A stretch of DNA of 64,000 bases from Bradyrhizobium guangzhouense (GTDB taxonomy: Bacteria; Pseudomonadota; Alphaproteobacteria; Rhizobiales; Xanthobacteraceae), in contig NZ_CP030053.1 of assembly GCF_004114955.1 (NCBI RefSeq), forward strand, positions 6,612,001 through 6,676,000. The letters run 5' to 3'. Below, piece after piece: positions 1 to 9,684 of this stretch. Under the pieces are notes generated by a model that saw only the letters and a program-made list of their open reading frames with translations, did no database searches and was not told the origin of the DNA. The number at the start of each line of letters is the position of its first letter. Position 1 is the first letter of the stretch. The translations under genes and the position numbers were made by a program.

Positions 1-2
1 CA

Positions 3-338
3 AGCCTCGATGGCGAAGCGCCCCGCGAGCGGCTGAAGGCGGTGATCCAGCTCTATTCCGAGCGGCTCAATCCTGAAGGCATGGCCATCGAGCTGGCAAT
101 CCGGCAATGGGCGCGTTCGGACGAGAGCGCCGCGGCGGCGGTCGCAAGTGTCGATGCGGCGCGGCTCAGTCACGTTGCCGAACTCTATCGCGCGACCGGC
201 CTTGCGGCCGAGGAGGCCGAGGCGCAGGCCTTCCTGTTCTACTGCTTCATCTTTGGCCAGAGCCTGTTGTTCGTCGAGCGCGGCCCGCGCAAGCGGTCTC
301 AGCTCGTGGCGAGATCGGCCGAGAAACTGCTGGACTGA
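3..338 (+). CDS. TetR-family regulator, C-terminal part (5' end outside window)
   Basis: The frame is already open at the left edge, so only about the last 111 residues are visible. They are helical and end in a segment rich in Phe, Tyr and Leu (FLFYCFIFGQSLLFVERG), which resembles the ligand-binding/dimer helices of TetR repressors. The DNA-binding domain lies outside the window, so family assignment rests on the C-terminal pattern alone. A hairpin just past the stop separates it from the convergent secreted-protein gene. Confidence 0.6.
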   Translation, partial: SLDGEAPRERLKAVIQLYSERLNPEGMAIELAIRQWARSDESAAAAVASVDAARLSHVAELYRATGLAAEEAEAQAFLFYCFIFGQSLLFVERGPRKRSQLVARSAEKLLD

Positions 339-343
339 AACAA

Positions 344-368
344 GAGGCCGGAGCTTGGCTCCGGCCTC
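344..368 (-). terminator. Hairpin between convergent genes
   Basis: A perfect 11-bp stem (344-354 with 358-368) closes a TTG loop. Read on the minus strand it is followed by CTTGTTTC, a modest T-rich tail, so it fits best as the terminator of the minus-strand gene at 385-879. It could also stop the TetR transcript coming the other way. Confidence 0.6.
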
Positions 369-384
369 CGCGTCATCACGAAGC

Positions 385-879
385 TCAGGCGGCGCCCTTC
401 AGCTTCTTGTTGCATTCGCTGTAATAGCCGCCGCCCTTTTCGATCCACTTCATGCCACCATTGCCGTTGGTGGTCTTGTTGGCATTGTACTGATCGACGC
501 ACGTGTGGAGGCGAGCCTTGCCGGCGGTCTCCTTGGCGTATTTCGGATCGACGGCGTTCGGGAAGATCGCCGGGCCGGCCGGCATGGTCGGCGCCGGAGC
601 AGCAGCCGGGGCGGCTTCCTTCTTCGCCGTCGTGGTCGGCGCAGGCGGAGGTGCCGCCGGTGCAGCTGCGGTCGGCGCAGCAGCAGGCGTCGCATCGGCG
701 CCGCACTGGGCCTTACGGAAGTCATTCCACTTCATGGTACCGAGCGAGCCGTCCTTCTTGGCGGCCTGATATTTCGCGCTGCACTCCTGCGAGGTCAACG
801 CCTGGGCCGGTGCGCTCGCCACCAGCGCGGCAACGCCCGTTACCGCAATTGCACACAACAATTTCGCTTGAATGGTCAT
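385..879 (-). CDS. Secreted protein with two similar Cys-pair modules
   Basis: 164 residues. An N-terminal signal peptide (MTIQAKLLCAIAV then a hydrophobic stretch ending ...SAPAQA) predicts export. The mature part has two related modules: residues about 33-60 (C..KYQAAK...GTMKWNDFRKAQC) and about 128-160 (C.DQYNANK..NGGMKWIEKG..YSEC). Each has a Cys near both ends and a central G-x-MKW. They are joined by a long Ala/Pro/Thr linker of low complexity. Proteins of this layout are common and uncharacterised in Bradyrhizobium-like genomes; no function can be assigned. Confidence 0.85.
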   Translation of the reverse strand: MTIQAKLLCAIAVTGVAALVASAPAQALTSQECSAKYQAAKKDGSLGTMKWNDFRKAQCGADATPAAAPTAAAPAAPPPAPTTTAKKEAAPAAAPAPTMPAGPAIFPNAVDPKYAKETAGKARLHTCVDQYNANKTTNGNGGMKWIEKGGGYYSECNKKLKGAA

Positions 880-1065
880 CCTTGGTCTCCCTCAGGGAAG
901 CAAAACGAGGATTGCTATCCTAGCGTGCCGGCGACTTCGGACAAGGAAGCGATGGTGGTCGGGGCCAAAATATAGTGGCCGCTCCGTTCGGGTTATTCAT
1001 GTGGCGTTCAGCAAGGCGGGCCGACGTTCGCGACCCTCCGCAACTCTCGCAAGAAGAGCCACATC

Positions 1066-1347
1066 ATGACCCTCGCCTCCCGTCTTGCCGTCGTCGCGAT
1101 CGCCTCCCTGTTCGCCACCGGCACCGCCTTCGCGCAAACAGCGGCGCCGGCGGCCAAGACCGATGCTGCCACCACCACCGACAAGAAGGCGCCGAAGGAG
1201 CACTCGGCCGAATCGCTGGAATGCTCCAAGCAGGCGGACGCCAAGGGCCTGCATGGCAAGGAGCGCAAGAAATTCCGCTCCGAGTGCATCAAGACCGCGA
1301 AGGCCGGCGGCGCTGCTGCGCCTGCGCCCGCCGCCGACAAGAAGTAA
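1066..1347 (+). CDS. PsiF-repeat-like small secreted protein
   Basis: 93 residues. A signal peptide (residues 1-23, ending ATGTAFA) is followed by a Lys/Ala-rich mature chain. A single module has the pattern ECSKQADAKGL then GKERKKFRSECIK, the paired-Cys pattern of PsiF repeats first named from a phosphate-starvation-inducible E. coli protein. The tail is Ala/Pro rich. A phosphate link is known only for the family name and is not shown here. The gene stands alone, with a small hairpin (1366-1380) after it. Confidence 0.85.
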   Translation: MTLASRLAVVAIASLFATGTAFAQTAAPAAKTDAATTTDKKAPKEHSAESLECSKQADAKGLHGKERKKFRSECIKTAKAGGAAAPAPAADKK

Positions 1348-1447
1348 ATCCGTCACAATCCTTTCCTCGCCTTCGGCGAGAGGCGTACGCATTGCGGCAT
1401 GACGTGCCTGCAATTGTGCGCCTCTCGCCGATTTGCGATAAGGCGGC

Positions 1448-2533
1448 GTGAAGCAAATCACCGCCTCCCTTCCGTTCGTATGGCCGAGCCGTGCCAGGGT
1501 TTTGAGCACTGCGGAGACGCTTATCATCGGCGCAGCCGGTGGACTGGCGTTCCTTGCCCTGGGCTTGCCGGGCGGGTTGATCTCCGGATCGATGATCGCG
1601 GTCGGGATCGCCGCGATTGCGGGACGTCAGCTCTCGGTACCGCCGCTCCTGACCCAGACCGTGCTGGTGCTGCTCGGCATTTCGCTCGGCTCGGTCGTCT
1701 CGCGCCACCTGATCCAGCAGGTCAGCGCCTATCCGCTGACCATCGGGCTTCTGGCGCTGGCGACCTTCTGCTCGACCTTCGGCTCCAGCTATTACCTCCA
1801 GCGCGTCCATGGCTGGGACCGCACCTCGGCCTTCCTCGCCGGCAGCCCCGGCGCGCTCTCGCAGATCACCATCCTGGCGGTCGAGCGCGGCGCCGATTTG
1901 CCTGGTATCGCGGTGGTGCAGACCATGCGCGTGATTATCCTGACCGCGGCGCTGCCGATGGTTCTTGCGATCGCAGGCCTCGCGCCCTCCGCCTCGCCGT
2001 CTCTGACGGCAACGATCGCCTCGCCGCTCGATCTTCTGGAACTGGTTGGCGCTTCGCTGGCGGCGTCGCTGGTGCTACGGCTGATCAGGTTTCCGGCAAG
2101 CTGGATGTTCGGGGCGATGATCGCCTCCAGCGTGCTGCACGGCGCGGGCTGGGTCGATGGCGGCCTGCCGAACTGGGTACGCGGCGTGTCGCTGGTCGGC
2201 ATCGGCGCACTGATCGGCAGCCGCTTTTCCCGGATGCGGATCAAGACGCTGGCCGGCCACATCAATGCTGCGCTCGGCTCATTTGCCGTAGCGATCGCCG
2301 TCTCAGCCATCTTCGTCGGCATCGTCGCACTCACCACGCAGGTGAAGTTTTCGGACGTCGTTGTTGCCTTCGCGCCCGGCGCGATGGACGCGATGCTGGC
2401 ACTGGCGCTCACGCTGCACATCGACCCGATCTTCGTCGGCGCCCATCATCTGTCTCGATTTGTGTTCGTGACGATTGCGACGCCCGGCATCGTGCACCTG
2501 TTCGGCCGCACGCAGGACGACGTGGACGACTAG
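1448..2533 (+). CDS. AbrB-family integral membrane protein
   Basis: 361 residues from a GTG start. The chain is nearly all hydrophobic segments and splits into two similar halves, each beginning with a Gly-rich membrane segment (GGLAFLALGLPGGLISGSM; ASWMFGAMIASSVLHG). This is the duplicated AbrB-type membrane domain, often annotated 'ammonia monooxygenase' or 'AbrB regulator' although no such activity is established. The motif GSPGALSQITILAVERG and its second-half counterpart FAPGAMDAMLALAL are typical. The stop overlaps the stop of the convergent gene by 4 bp. The transported substrate, if any, is unknown. Confidence 0.85.
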   Translation: MKQITASLPFVWPSRARVLSTAETLIIGAAGGLAFLALGLPGGLISGSMIAVGIAAIAGRQLSVPPLLTQTVLVLLGISLGSVVSRHLIQQVSAYPLTIGLLALATFCSTFGSSYYLQRVHGWDRTSAFLAGSPGALSQITILAVERGADLPGIAVVQTMRVIILTAALPMVLAIAGLAPSASPSLTATIASPLDLLELVGASLAASLVLRLIRFPASWMFGAMIASSVLHGAGWVDGGLPNWVRGVSLVGIGALIGSRFSRMRIKTLAGHINAALGSFAVAIAVSAIFVGIVALTTQVKFSDVVVAFAPGAMDAMLALALTLHIDPIFVGAHHLSRFVFVTIATPGIVHLFGRTQDDVDD

Positions 2534-3159
2534 CCGCCCTTTGCGGCCGTCTGTCCCTTCAGCGCGGCAATCTGCGCCTCCAGCTCCGCAATCCGTTGAT
2601 CCCTCGCGGCCAGCGCCGCCGCGACATCCGGGGCGTCGAACTTTTGCGGAATGTGCTGCGGGCAGTTGGTGTCCCAGGCCGCGATCTTGAAGAGAATCAC
2701 CTGCTCGGGCCGGGCTCGATAGCCCTTCGGCATCAGCGCGTCCGTCAGCGCATCGTCATCCTCGACAACGCGCGCCTCGCCCCAGATCTTCACCCGGCGA
2801 CGGTGGGCGTAATCCATCACGAAGATATAGGCCTTTGGGTTCTCGGACAGATTGCCCTGGGTCAGATATTGCTGGTTGCCGGCATAATCGGCGAAGGCCA
2901 GCGTCTGCTTGTCCAGCACCTTCAAAAACCCCTTCGGACCGCCGCGATGCTGGATATAGGGCTGGCCGTCGGCCGAGGCGGTGGCAAGGTAGAAGCTGTT
3001 GGCTTCAGCGAGGAAAGCCTCGAGGTTCTCGTCGACCTCGGTGCGCCAGCCGCGCTGCTCGACGCGGCCATAGGCCTCGCGCGAGCCCTTGCGCGCCTGG
3101 ATCGCCTTCACCGCGGGGGTGAAAGCAACGTCGCTTGCATAGGTATGAACTGCAGTCAT
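2530..3159 (-). CDS. Pyridoxamine 5'-phosphate oxidase-fold flavoprotein
   Basis: 209 residues. The ATG at 3159 is preceded by a good AGGAG site. The split-barrel core runs from about residue 45 to 165 (FYLATASADGQPYIQHRGGPKGFLKVLD...), typical of small FMN-binding PNPOx-fold proteins. The C-terminus is a predicted coiled coil (AARDQRIAELEAQIAALKG). The exact reaction is unclear, and most relatives have no assigned substrate. It is divergent from the LysR regulator at 3283, which probably controls it. Confidence 0.88.
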   Translation of the reverse strand: MTAVHTYASDVAFTPAVKAIQARKGSREAYGRVEQRGWRTEVDENLEAFLAEANSFYLATASADGQPYIQHRGGPKGFLKVLDKQTLAFADYAGNQQYLTQGNLSENPKAYIFVMDYAHRRRVKIWGEARVVEDDDALTDALMPKGYRARPEQVILFKIAAWDTNCPQHIPQKFDAPDVAAALAARDQRIAELEAQIAALKGQTAAKGG

Positions 3160-3259
3160 CGGAATATCTCCTGAAAATTCCGGCGCATCTCTGCGTATCT
3201 CCTGGCGTAAAATGGACCTTCCAGCGTTCAGAACAATCAGACGGCTTGACACTTCATAA

Positions 3260-3274
3260 TTGCAATATATGCAA
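3260..3274. promoter_or_regulatory. LysR-type T-N11-A operator candidate
   Basis: TTGCA and TGCAA arms flank ATATA, giving a 15-bp T-N11-A palindrome as preferred by LysR regulators. It ends just before the lysR-type start codon and lies in the 123-bp divergent region shared with the flavoprotein gene, so it could serve autoregulation. Confidence 0.5.
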
Positions 3275-3282
3275 TAATGCTC

Positions 3283-4167
3283 ATGGACCGCCTTGATGCC
3301 ATGCGCGTCTTCGTCACCGTCGCCGATATGCACGGCTTTGCGCCGGCGGCACGTAAGCTGCGGCTGTCGCCTTCGGCGGTAACGCGACTGATCGCAGCGC
3401 TGGAGGACCATCTCGGCGCGCGGCTGCTGCAGCGGACCACGCGGCAGGTGAGGCTGACCGACGTCGGCACACGCTATCTGGAACGTGCCCGTCGGATCCT
3501 TGCCGATGTCGAGGAGGCAGACGGCTCGGCCCGGGAGGAGCGCAACCGGCCGAGCGGGCGGCTCGTGGTATCGGCGCCGGTCGGTTTCGGCCGGCTGCAT
3601 GTCGGCCCCGTGATGACCGACTATCTCAAGCGCTATCCCGAGGTGGCGGCCGAGCTCAGGCTGTCGGACAACCTCGTCAACCTCGTGGAAGACGCCGTCG
3701 ATGCCGCGGTGCGGATTGGTCATCTCGCCGATTCCTCGCTGGTCGCGCGCCAGGTCGGCGAGATGCGGCGGGTCACGGTAGCAACGCCGGGCTATCTCAA
3801 GCGCCACGGCGAGCCGAAGACGCCGGAGGCGCTGGCCGGCCACCAGACCATTCTGTTCGGTCCAGCAACGGCGTGGCGCTTCGCGCAAGACGGCCGCGAC
3901 ATCGAGGTGACGCCGACCCCGCGTTTCACCAGCAACAGCGCCGACGCCGCCCTGCAATATGCCGAAGCCGGGGGCGGCATCACGCGGGTGCTGGCCTACC
4001 AGGCAGCCGAGGGCCTCAAGCGTGGGCGGCTGAAGATCCTCTTGGCGAAATACGAGCAGCCGGCGCTCCCCATCCACATCGTCTACCCGACCTCGCGCCT
4101 GCTCTCGGCCAAGGTGCGCGCCTTCATCGATCTCGTGGTGGAGAAGACCCAGTGGAAATTTGGCTAG
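3283..4167 (+). CDS. LysR-family transcriptional regulator
   Basis: 294 residues from ATG 3283; an in-frame ATG six bases upstream is also possible and neither has a clear ribosome site. The N-terminal winged helix-turn-helix is plain (FVTVADMHGFAPAARKLRLSPSAVTRLIAALEDHLGARLLQRTTR, with the usual TxxG at LTDVG). The rest is a periplasmic-binding-fold effector domain of normal length. It is divergent from the flavoprotein gene at 2530-3159, the most likely target. Confidence 0.93.
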   Translation: MDRLDAMRVFVTVADMHGFAPAARKLRLSPSAVTRLIAALEDHLGARLLQRTTRQVRLTDVGTRYLERARRILADVEEADGSAREERNRPSGRLVVSAPVGFGRLHVGPVMTDYLKRYPEVAAELRLSDNLVNLVEDAVDAAVRIGHLADSSLVARQVGEMRRVTVATPGYLKRHGEPKTPEALAGHQTILFGPATAWRFAQDGRDIEVTPTPRFTSNSADAALQYAEAGGGITRVLAYQAAEGLKRGRLKILLAKYEQPALPIHIVYPTSRLLSAKVRAFIDLVVEKTQWKFG

Positions 4168-4169
4168 GC

Positions 4170-4589
4170 TCAGCCGTTCTTTGGCACCACGCGGAACGTC
4201 CCGCTCGCCCGCGCGATCGCAGCGCCGTCGGCCTTGATCAGGCTCTGGGCAAAGCAGATCGTCTTGCCTGACTTGATCACGTCGCTCTCGATCGAACACC
4301 ATTGGCCGACCTCGGCGGAGCCGACGAAATCGATCGAGAGCGAGACCGTCACGAACGAGGTGGTCCAGCCTGTCGCCTGTGCGCAGCTATAGCCCATCGC
4401 GTTGTCGGCGAGCGCTGTGATCAGGCCGCCGTGGATCAAGCCACGGCCGTTGGTGTGCGGCCTTGCCAGATGGAGGCCAATGACGACGGAGCGGTCGGTC
4501 TTCTTTGCGTAGAGCGGCTCCCAGGGTTGGGTGAGCGGGCTCTTGCGGGAGAGCGGCTCGAAGCCTTCGGGAATGGCGATGCTGGTCAT
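4170..4589 (-). CDS. PaaI-type hot-dog thioesterase
   Basis: 139 residues, single hot-dog domain. The signature NGRGLIHGGLITALADNAMGYS contains the HGG turn and the Asp on the following helix that define PaaI-like acyl-CoA thioesterases. Substrate is not predictable, though medium-chain or aromatic acyl-CoA is usual in the family. It converges on the LysR gene with a 2-bp gap and lies next to aromatic-acid genes further right. Confidence 0.9.
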   Translation of the reverse strand: MTSIAIPEGFEPLSRKSPLTQPWEPLYAKKTDRSVVIGLHLARPHTNGRGLIHGGLITALADNAMGYSCAQATGWTTSFVTVSLSIDFVGSAEVGQWCSIESDVIKSGKTICFAQSLIKADGAAIARASGTFRVVPKNG

Positions 4590-4714
4590 GTGCGTCTCAC
4601 GTTGCCGATTGCCAGCATTGAACGCGATGGACGTGACGGACGCATCAATTACAAAGTTTTAAACGGAGTTTGCGCGCGTGTTTGAAACCGACGGCGCCGC
4701 CGCCTCGGCACCAC

Positions 4715-4817
4715 TGTCATCGCCCGCGAAAGCGAGTGATCCAGTATTCCAGAGGCGGCGCGGCCAGAATCGAGAAGCCGCAGCCTACTGGATGCCCCGC
4801 TTTCGCGAGGCATGACA
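4715..4817. repeat. Long imperfect inverted repeat (dispersed-element type)
   Basis: Two 32-base arms (4715-4746 and 4786-4817) pair with only a few mismatches around a 39-base centre. Each arm contains CGCGAAAGCG or its complement. Elements with this wording are, to my knowledge, scattered between genes in Bradyrhizobium and relatives. It lies just past the pobA stop and could also end transcription. Confidence 0.7.
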
Positions 4818-4824
4818 GCGAGGG

Positions 4825-6177
<1,353 letters not shown>

Positions 6178-6197
6178 TTAGATAACATGTTAACTAA
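6178..6197. promoter_or_regulatory. 20-bp palindrome upstream of TRAP genes
   Basis: TTAG and CTAA flank the self-complementary core TAACATGTTA, with a single A on each side as the only mismatch. It sits 49 bases before the dctP-type start and is the strongest operator candidate for the TRAP operon. Confidence 0.5.
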
Positions 6198-6245
6198 CGA
6201 GACCGGGCCATCGAAGCCCGCCGTCACAAAGAGGGAGAGAACGAG

Positions 6246-7262
6246 ATGAGGAAGGCCTGTCTGGCTTTGCTGCTGGCAGCAAGCGTGAGCCCTGCGTTCG
6301 CGCAGGACAAAACTGTTGACCTGAAAGTCTCGCACTGGGTGCCGGCGTCGCATCCCCTGCAAAAGTCGCTCGAAGACTGGGTTGCAGCAGTGAACAAGGA
6401 TTCCGGCGGCACCATCACCGGCAAGGTGTTTCCCGCCCAGCAGCTCGGCAAGGCGTTCGACCATTACGACATGGCGCGCGACGGCATTGCCGACGTCACT
6501 TACGTCAACCCCGGCTACCAGCCCGGCCGCTTCCCGATCATCGGTGCCGGCGAATTGCCGTTCCTGATCTCGGATGCAAAGGGTGGCTCGGAAGGTCTGG
6601 ACGCCTGGTACCGCAAATATGCCGAGAAGGAGATGAAGGACGTCAAGTACTGCCTCGCCTTCGTCCACTCGCCTTCGTCCTTCCACTCCCGCACCAAGAA
6701 GATCGTGATGCCGGAGGACGTGAAGGGCATGAAGATCCGCCCCGCGCACGCCACCATGGCGAATTTCGTGACCTCGCTCGGCGGCACCAACGTGCAGTCG
6801 TCCGCGCCTGAGGTGCGCGACATCATCGAGCGCGGCGTCGCCGACGCGGTGACCTTCCCCTGGGGTTCGCTGGTGCTGTTCGGCATCGACAAGGTAACCA
6901 AGTACGACATGGACGCGCCGCTCTACACCACGACCTTCGTGTTCGTGATCAACAAGGACAAATACAATGCGATGTCCGACAAGCAGAAGGCCGCGATCGA
7001 CAAGAACTGCTCGACCGAGATGGCCGGCGTGGTCGGCGAGTATTGGGGCAAGTTCGAGGACGGCGGCATCGACAAAGTGAAGGCGGAGTCGGATCACGAG
7101 GTCTACAAGCTGACTCCGGACCAGACCGCCGCCTGGAAGAAGGCCGCCGAGCCGCTGGTCAAGACCTGGGGTGAGGGCGCCAAGAAGGCCGGCATCGATC
7201 CCGACGCGGCGCTTAGCGAGCTGAAGGCGTCGCTGAAGAAGTACAACGCGCTGGCGGAATAG
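6246..7262 (+). CDS. TRAP transporter substrate-binding protein (DctP family)
   Basis: 338 residues. A cleavable signal peptide (residues 1-20, ending SPAFAQ) exports it to the periplasm. The body is a DctP-type binding protein: VSHWVPASHPLQ at the start, then EDVKGMKIRP with the Arg that usually contacts a ligand carboxylate. It delivers an acid to the DctQ/M membrane genes that follow. Between pobA and CoA-ligase genes, an aromatic acid is a reasonable but unproven ligand. A GGGAGAG site precedes ATG 6246. Confidence 0.93.
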   Translation: MRKACLALLLAASVSPAFAQDKTVDLKVSHWVPASHPLQKSLEDWVAAVNKDSGGTITGKVFPAQQLGKAFDHYDMARDGIADVTYVNPGYQPGRFPIIGAGELPFLISDAKGGSEGLDAWYRKYAEKEMKDVKYCLAFVHSPSSFHSRTKKIVMPEDVKGMKIRPAHATMANFVTSLGGTNVQSSAPEVRDIIERGVADAVTFPWGSLVLFGIDKVTKYDMDAPLYTTTFVFVINKDKYNAMSDKQKAAIDKNCSTEMAGVVGEYWGKFEDGGIDKVKAESDHEVYKLTPDQTAAWKKAAEPLVKTWGEGAKKAGIDPDAALSELKASLKKYNALAE

Positions 7263-7280
7263 TTTCCGTCGAAACAGAGG

Positions 7281-7310
7281 CGGCGGCGGGAATCGTTCCG
7301 CCGCCGTTTT
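7281..7310 (+). terminator. Attenuator hairpin between dctP and dctQ
   Basis: A perfect 9-bp GC stem (7281-7289 with 7298-7306) is followed directly by TTTT. In the 74-bp gap between binding-protein and membrane genes this probably lets more of the binding protein be made than of its membrane partners. Confidence 0.7.
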
Positions 7311-7336
7311 CCTGCAAACTTGAGGACCCTTCACCC

Positions 7337-7846
7337 ATGAAGCGCTCATGGATGGACCGCGTGATCGATTCGATCGAATGGATCGCCGCCGCGTTCGTCG
7401 GCATCGTCGCGCTCGACATCTTTCTGTCGGTGCTGCTGCGCAACACGCTGAACTATTCGATCCCCGACTCCTTCGACATCGGTCGCATGCTGCTCGGCAT
7501 CCTGATCTTCTGGGGTATCGCGGCGACCTCCTATCGCGGCACCCACATCACTGTGGACCTCGTCTGGGGCAATGTCGGACCGCGCTACCAACGCTGGATC
7601 GACGTGTTCGCGACGCTGGTACTGTTGTTCGTCGTCACGGTGCAGACCTGGACGCTGTTCGACAAGGTGCGCGGCACCTACAACGACAATGTCGAGACCT
7701 TCGACATGCACATGCCGACCTGGCCGTTCTTCGCAATCGCCTGGATCGGCGACGTCTCGGCCGTTCTGCTGATCGCGATCCGCACCTACCGACTGATCTT
7801 CCATCCTGAAGAGATGCACGACCCCAAGTTGAAGGCGACCGAATAA
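7337..7846 (+). CDS. TRAP transporter small permease (DctQ family)
   Basis: 169 residues with four hydrophobic segments (about residues 13-35, 50-70, 90-112 and 130-150), the standard DctQ topology. The segment containing WGIAATSYRGTHITVDLVW matches the family's conserved region near helix 2. It pairs with the large subunit that starts 2 bp after its stop. GAGGACC precedes the ATG. Confidence 0.92.
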   Translation: MKRSWMDRVIDSIEWIAAAFVGIVALDIFLSVLLRNTLNYSIPDSFDIGRMLLGILIFWGIAATSYRGTHITVDLVWGNVGPRYQRWIDVFATLVLLFVVTVQTWTLFDKVRGTYNDNVETFDMHMPTWPFFAIAWIGDVSAVLLIAIRTYRLIFHPEEMHDPKLKATE

Positions 7847-7848
7847 TC

Positions 7849-9168
7849 ATGAGCACCGATGCCGTCGCCGTAATCGGCTTCATCTCCCTTTTCGCCTTGA
7901 TGCTGCTGCGCGTGCCCGTCGGCATGGCCATGGGTCTCGTCGGCGTGTCCGGCTTCTCCTATCTGGTCGGCGCAACGCCGGCGCTGAAACTGGTCGGCCA
8001 GACCTCGATGCGCACGGTCACCGACTACACGTTCGGCGTCATCCCGATGTTCCTGCTGATGGGCTCCTTCGTCAGCAACTCCGGCATGAGCCGCGAGCTG
8101 TTCCGCGCCGCCAACGGTTTTGTCGGACACCTACGCGGCGGGCTCGGCATCGCGACCGTCGGCGCCTGCGGCGGCTTTGCCGCGATCTGCGGCTCCTCGG
8201 TGGCGACCGCCGCGACCTTCTCCGCCGTTGCCTATCCGGAGATGCGCCGCTTCGGCTATCCGCAATCGTTTGCCACGGGCGTGATCGCAGCCGGCGGCAC
8301 CCTTGGCGCGATGCTGCCGCCCTCCACCGTGCTCGCCGTCTACGGCATCATCACCGAGCAGGACATCGGCAAGCTCTTCATCGCCGGCATCATCCCCGGC
8401 CTGCTGGCGATGACCATGTACATGATCACGATCTTCCTGATCGGCTATTTCCGCCCCGACTTCCTGCCCAAGGGCAAGGTGCTGCCCTGGCGCGAGCGTT
8501 TCGCCGGGCTGAAAGACATCTGGGCGCCGGTGCTGCTGTTCGTGTTCGTGATCGGTGGCCTCTACGGCCTGCCGTTCCTGCCGCGTTTCACCCCAACCGA
8601 GGCCGGCGGCGTTGGCGCGACCGGCGCGTTCATCATCGGCGTGGTCACGGGACGGCTCGATCGGGAGAAGATCCTGGCTTCGCTGCTCCAGGCGACGCGC
8701 ACCGCGGCCGCAGTGTTCACCGTGCTGATCGGCGCACTGATTTTCGGTTATTTCCTGACGGTGACGCAGACACCCCAGAAGGTGACCGAATTCCTCACCG
8801 GTCTCGGCCTTGGCCCTTACGGCGTGCTGGCGCTGATCATGATGATGTATCTCGTGCTCGGCTGCCTGATGGACGCCATGGCGATGATCATCCTGACCGT
8901 GCCGATCATCTTCCCCGTGGTCACGCATCTCGGCTTCGATCCGATCTGGTTCGGCGTCATCATCGTGATGACCGTCGAGCTCGGCCTGATCCATCCGCCT
9001 GTGGGCATGAACGTCTTTGTCATCAAGAGCGTGGTGAAGGACGTCTCCTTCTCCACGATCTTCAAGGGCGTGATTCCGTTTGTAGCGACGGATCTCGTGC
9101 GCCTGGTGATCCTGATCGCCTTCCCGCTGCTGGCGACTTGGCTGCCGACGCGAATGATGGCGCACTAG
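7849..9168 (+). CDS. TRAP transporter large permease (DctM family)
   Basis: 439 residues with about 12 membrane segments. Family landmarks include GACGGFAAICGSSVATAATF near residues 103-122 and IHPPVGMNVFVI near the C-terminus. This is the sodium-coupled translocation subunit. It completes a full three-gene DctPQM set in the expected order. Confidence 0.95.
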   Translation: MSTDAVAVIGFISLFALMLLRVPVGMAMGLVGVSGFSYLVGATPALKLVGQTSMRTVTDYTFGVIPMFLLMGSFVSNSGMSRELFRAANGFVGHLRGGLGIATVGACGGFAAICGSSVATAATFSAVAYPEMRRFGYPQSFATGVIAAGGTLGAMLPPSTVLAVYGIITEQDIGKLFIAGIIPGLLAMTMYMITIFLIGYFRPDFLPKGKVLPWRERFAGLKDIWAPVLLFVFVIGGLYGLPFLPRFTPTEAGGVGATGAFIIGVVTGRLDREKILASLLQATRTAAAVFTVLIGALIFGYFLTVTQTPQKVTEFLTGLGLGPYGVLALIMMMYLVLGCLMDAMAMIILTVPIIFPVVTHLGFDPIWFGVIIVMTVELGLIHPPVGMNVFVIKSVVKDVSFSTIFKGVIPFVATDLVRLVILIAFPLLATWLPTRMMAH

Positions 9169-9180
9169 CGAGGCGAAGCG

Positions 9181-9642
9181 ATGACCACACCGACGCTCGA
9201 GACCAAATACGTCTTCACAATCACGGCGAAGATTAGCGACGTCGTCACCGTCGGCGAGACCGGCATCGGCGTCCGCCGCATCATCCCGATCATCGGCGGC
9301 GAGGTGAAGGGCGCGATATCAGGCAAGGTGCTCCCCTTTGGCGCCGACTTCCAGACCATCCGGCCCAACGAGCTGATCGATCTCGAAGCCAAATACGCGT
9401 TCGAGACCGACGACGGCGCAATCGTCTATGTCGAGAACAAGGGCATGCGCTTCGGCCCGGTCGAGCTCTTGCAAAAGCTCAAGCGTGGCGAGCCGGTTGA
9501 TCCAAAGCTGATCTATTTCCGCACCGTGCCAAGATTCGAGACGGGGGACGAAAAGTATCGTTGGCTGATGGAGCACGTCTTTGTCGGCTCAGCGGCACGC
9601 CATGCTGATCGCGTGGTGATCGACGTTCATCAGGTGGTGTAA
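9181..9642 (+). CDS. DUF3237 (UPF0311) family protein
   Basis: 153 residues, soluble, single domain. The opening LETKYVFTITAKISD, the GGEVKGAISGKVLPFGADFQ centre and the YVENKG motif match DUF3237. Biochemical function is unknown; relatives often lie beside aromatic-degradation or TRAP genes. It starts 12 bp after dctM, so it probably belongs to the same transcript. Confidence 0.85.
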   Translation: MTTPTLETKYVFTITAKISDVVTVGETGIGVRRIIPIIGGEVKGAISGKVLPFGADFQTIRPNELIDLEAKYAFETDDGAIVYVENKGMRFGPVELLQKLKRGEPVDPKLIYFRTVPRFETGDEKYRWLMEHVFVGSAARHADRVVIDVHQVV

Positions 9643-9666
9643 CAACGTATCGACAAAATCTCTCGA

Positions 9667-9682
9667 TGTGTATAAATACACA
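9667..9682. promoter_or_regulatory. hicAB operator overlapping a -10 box
   Basis: TGTGTAT and ATACACA form a perfect 7-bp inverted repeat around AA. TATAAA at 9671-9676 lies inside it and would place the transcript start at about 9683-9685, on or next to the hicA ATG. HicB antitoxins with a ribbon-helix-helix domain repress their own promoter through such palindromes. Confidence 0.55.
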
Positions 9683-9684
9683 CC

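Noticed and set aside
1399..3174. A 591-codon open frame on the plus strand over the AbrB gene and beyond
   Set aside because: It runs across two real genes in the wrong frame, is Arg/Pro-rich and has no domain; high GC content leaves such frames open by chance.
8131..9165. A long minus-strand frame opposite the TRAP large permease
   Set aside because: Its product is His/Asp/Arg-rich with no fold, as expected from the antisense of a membrane protein gene.
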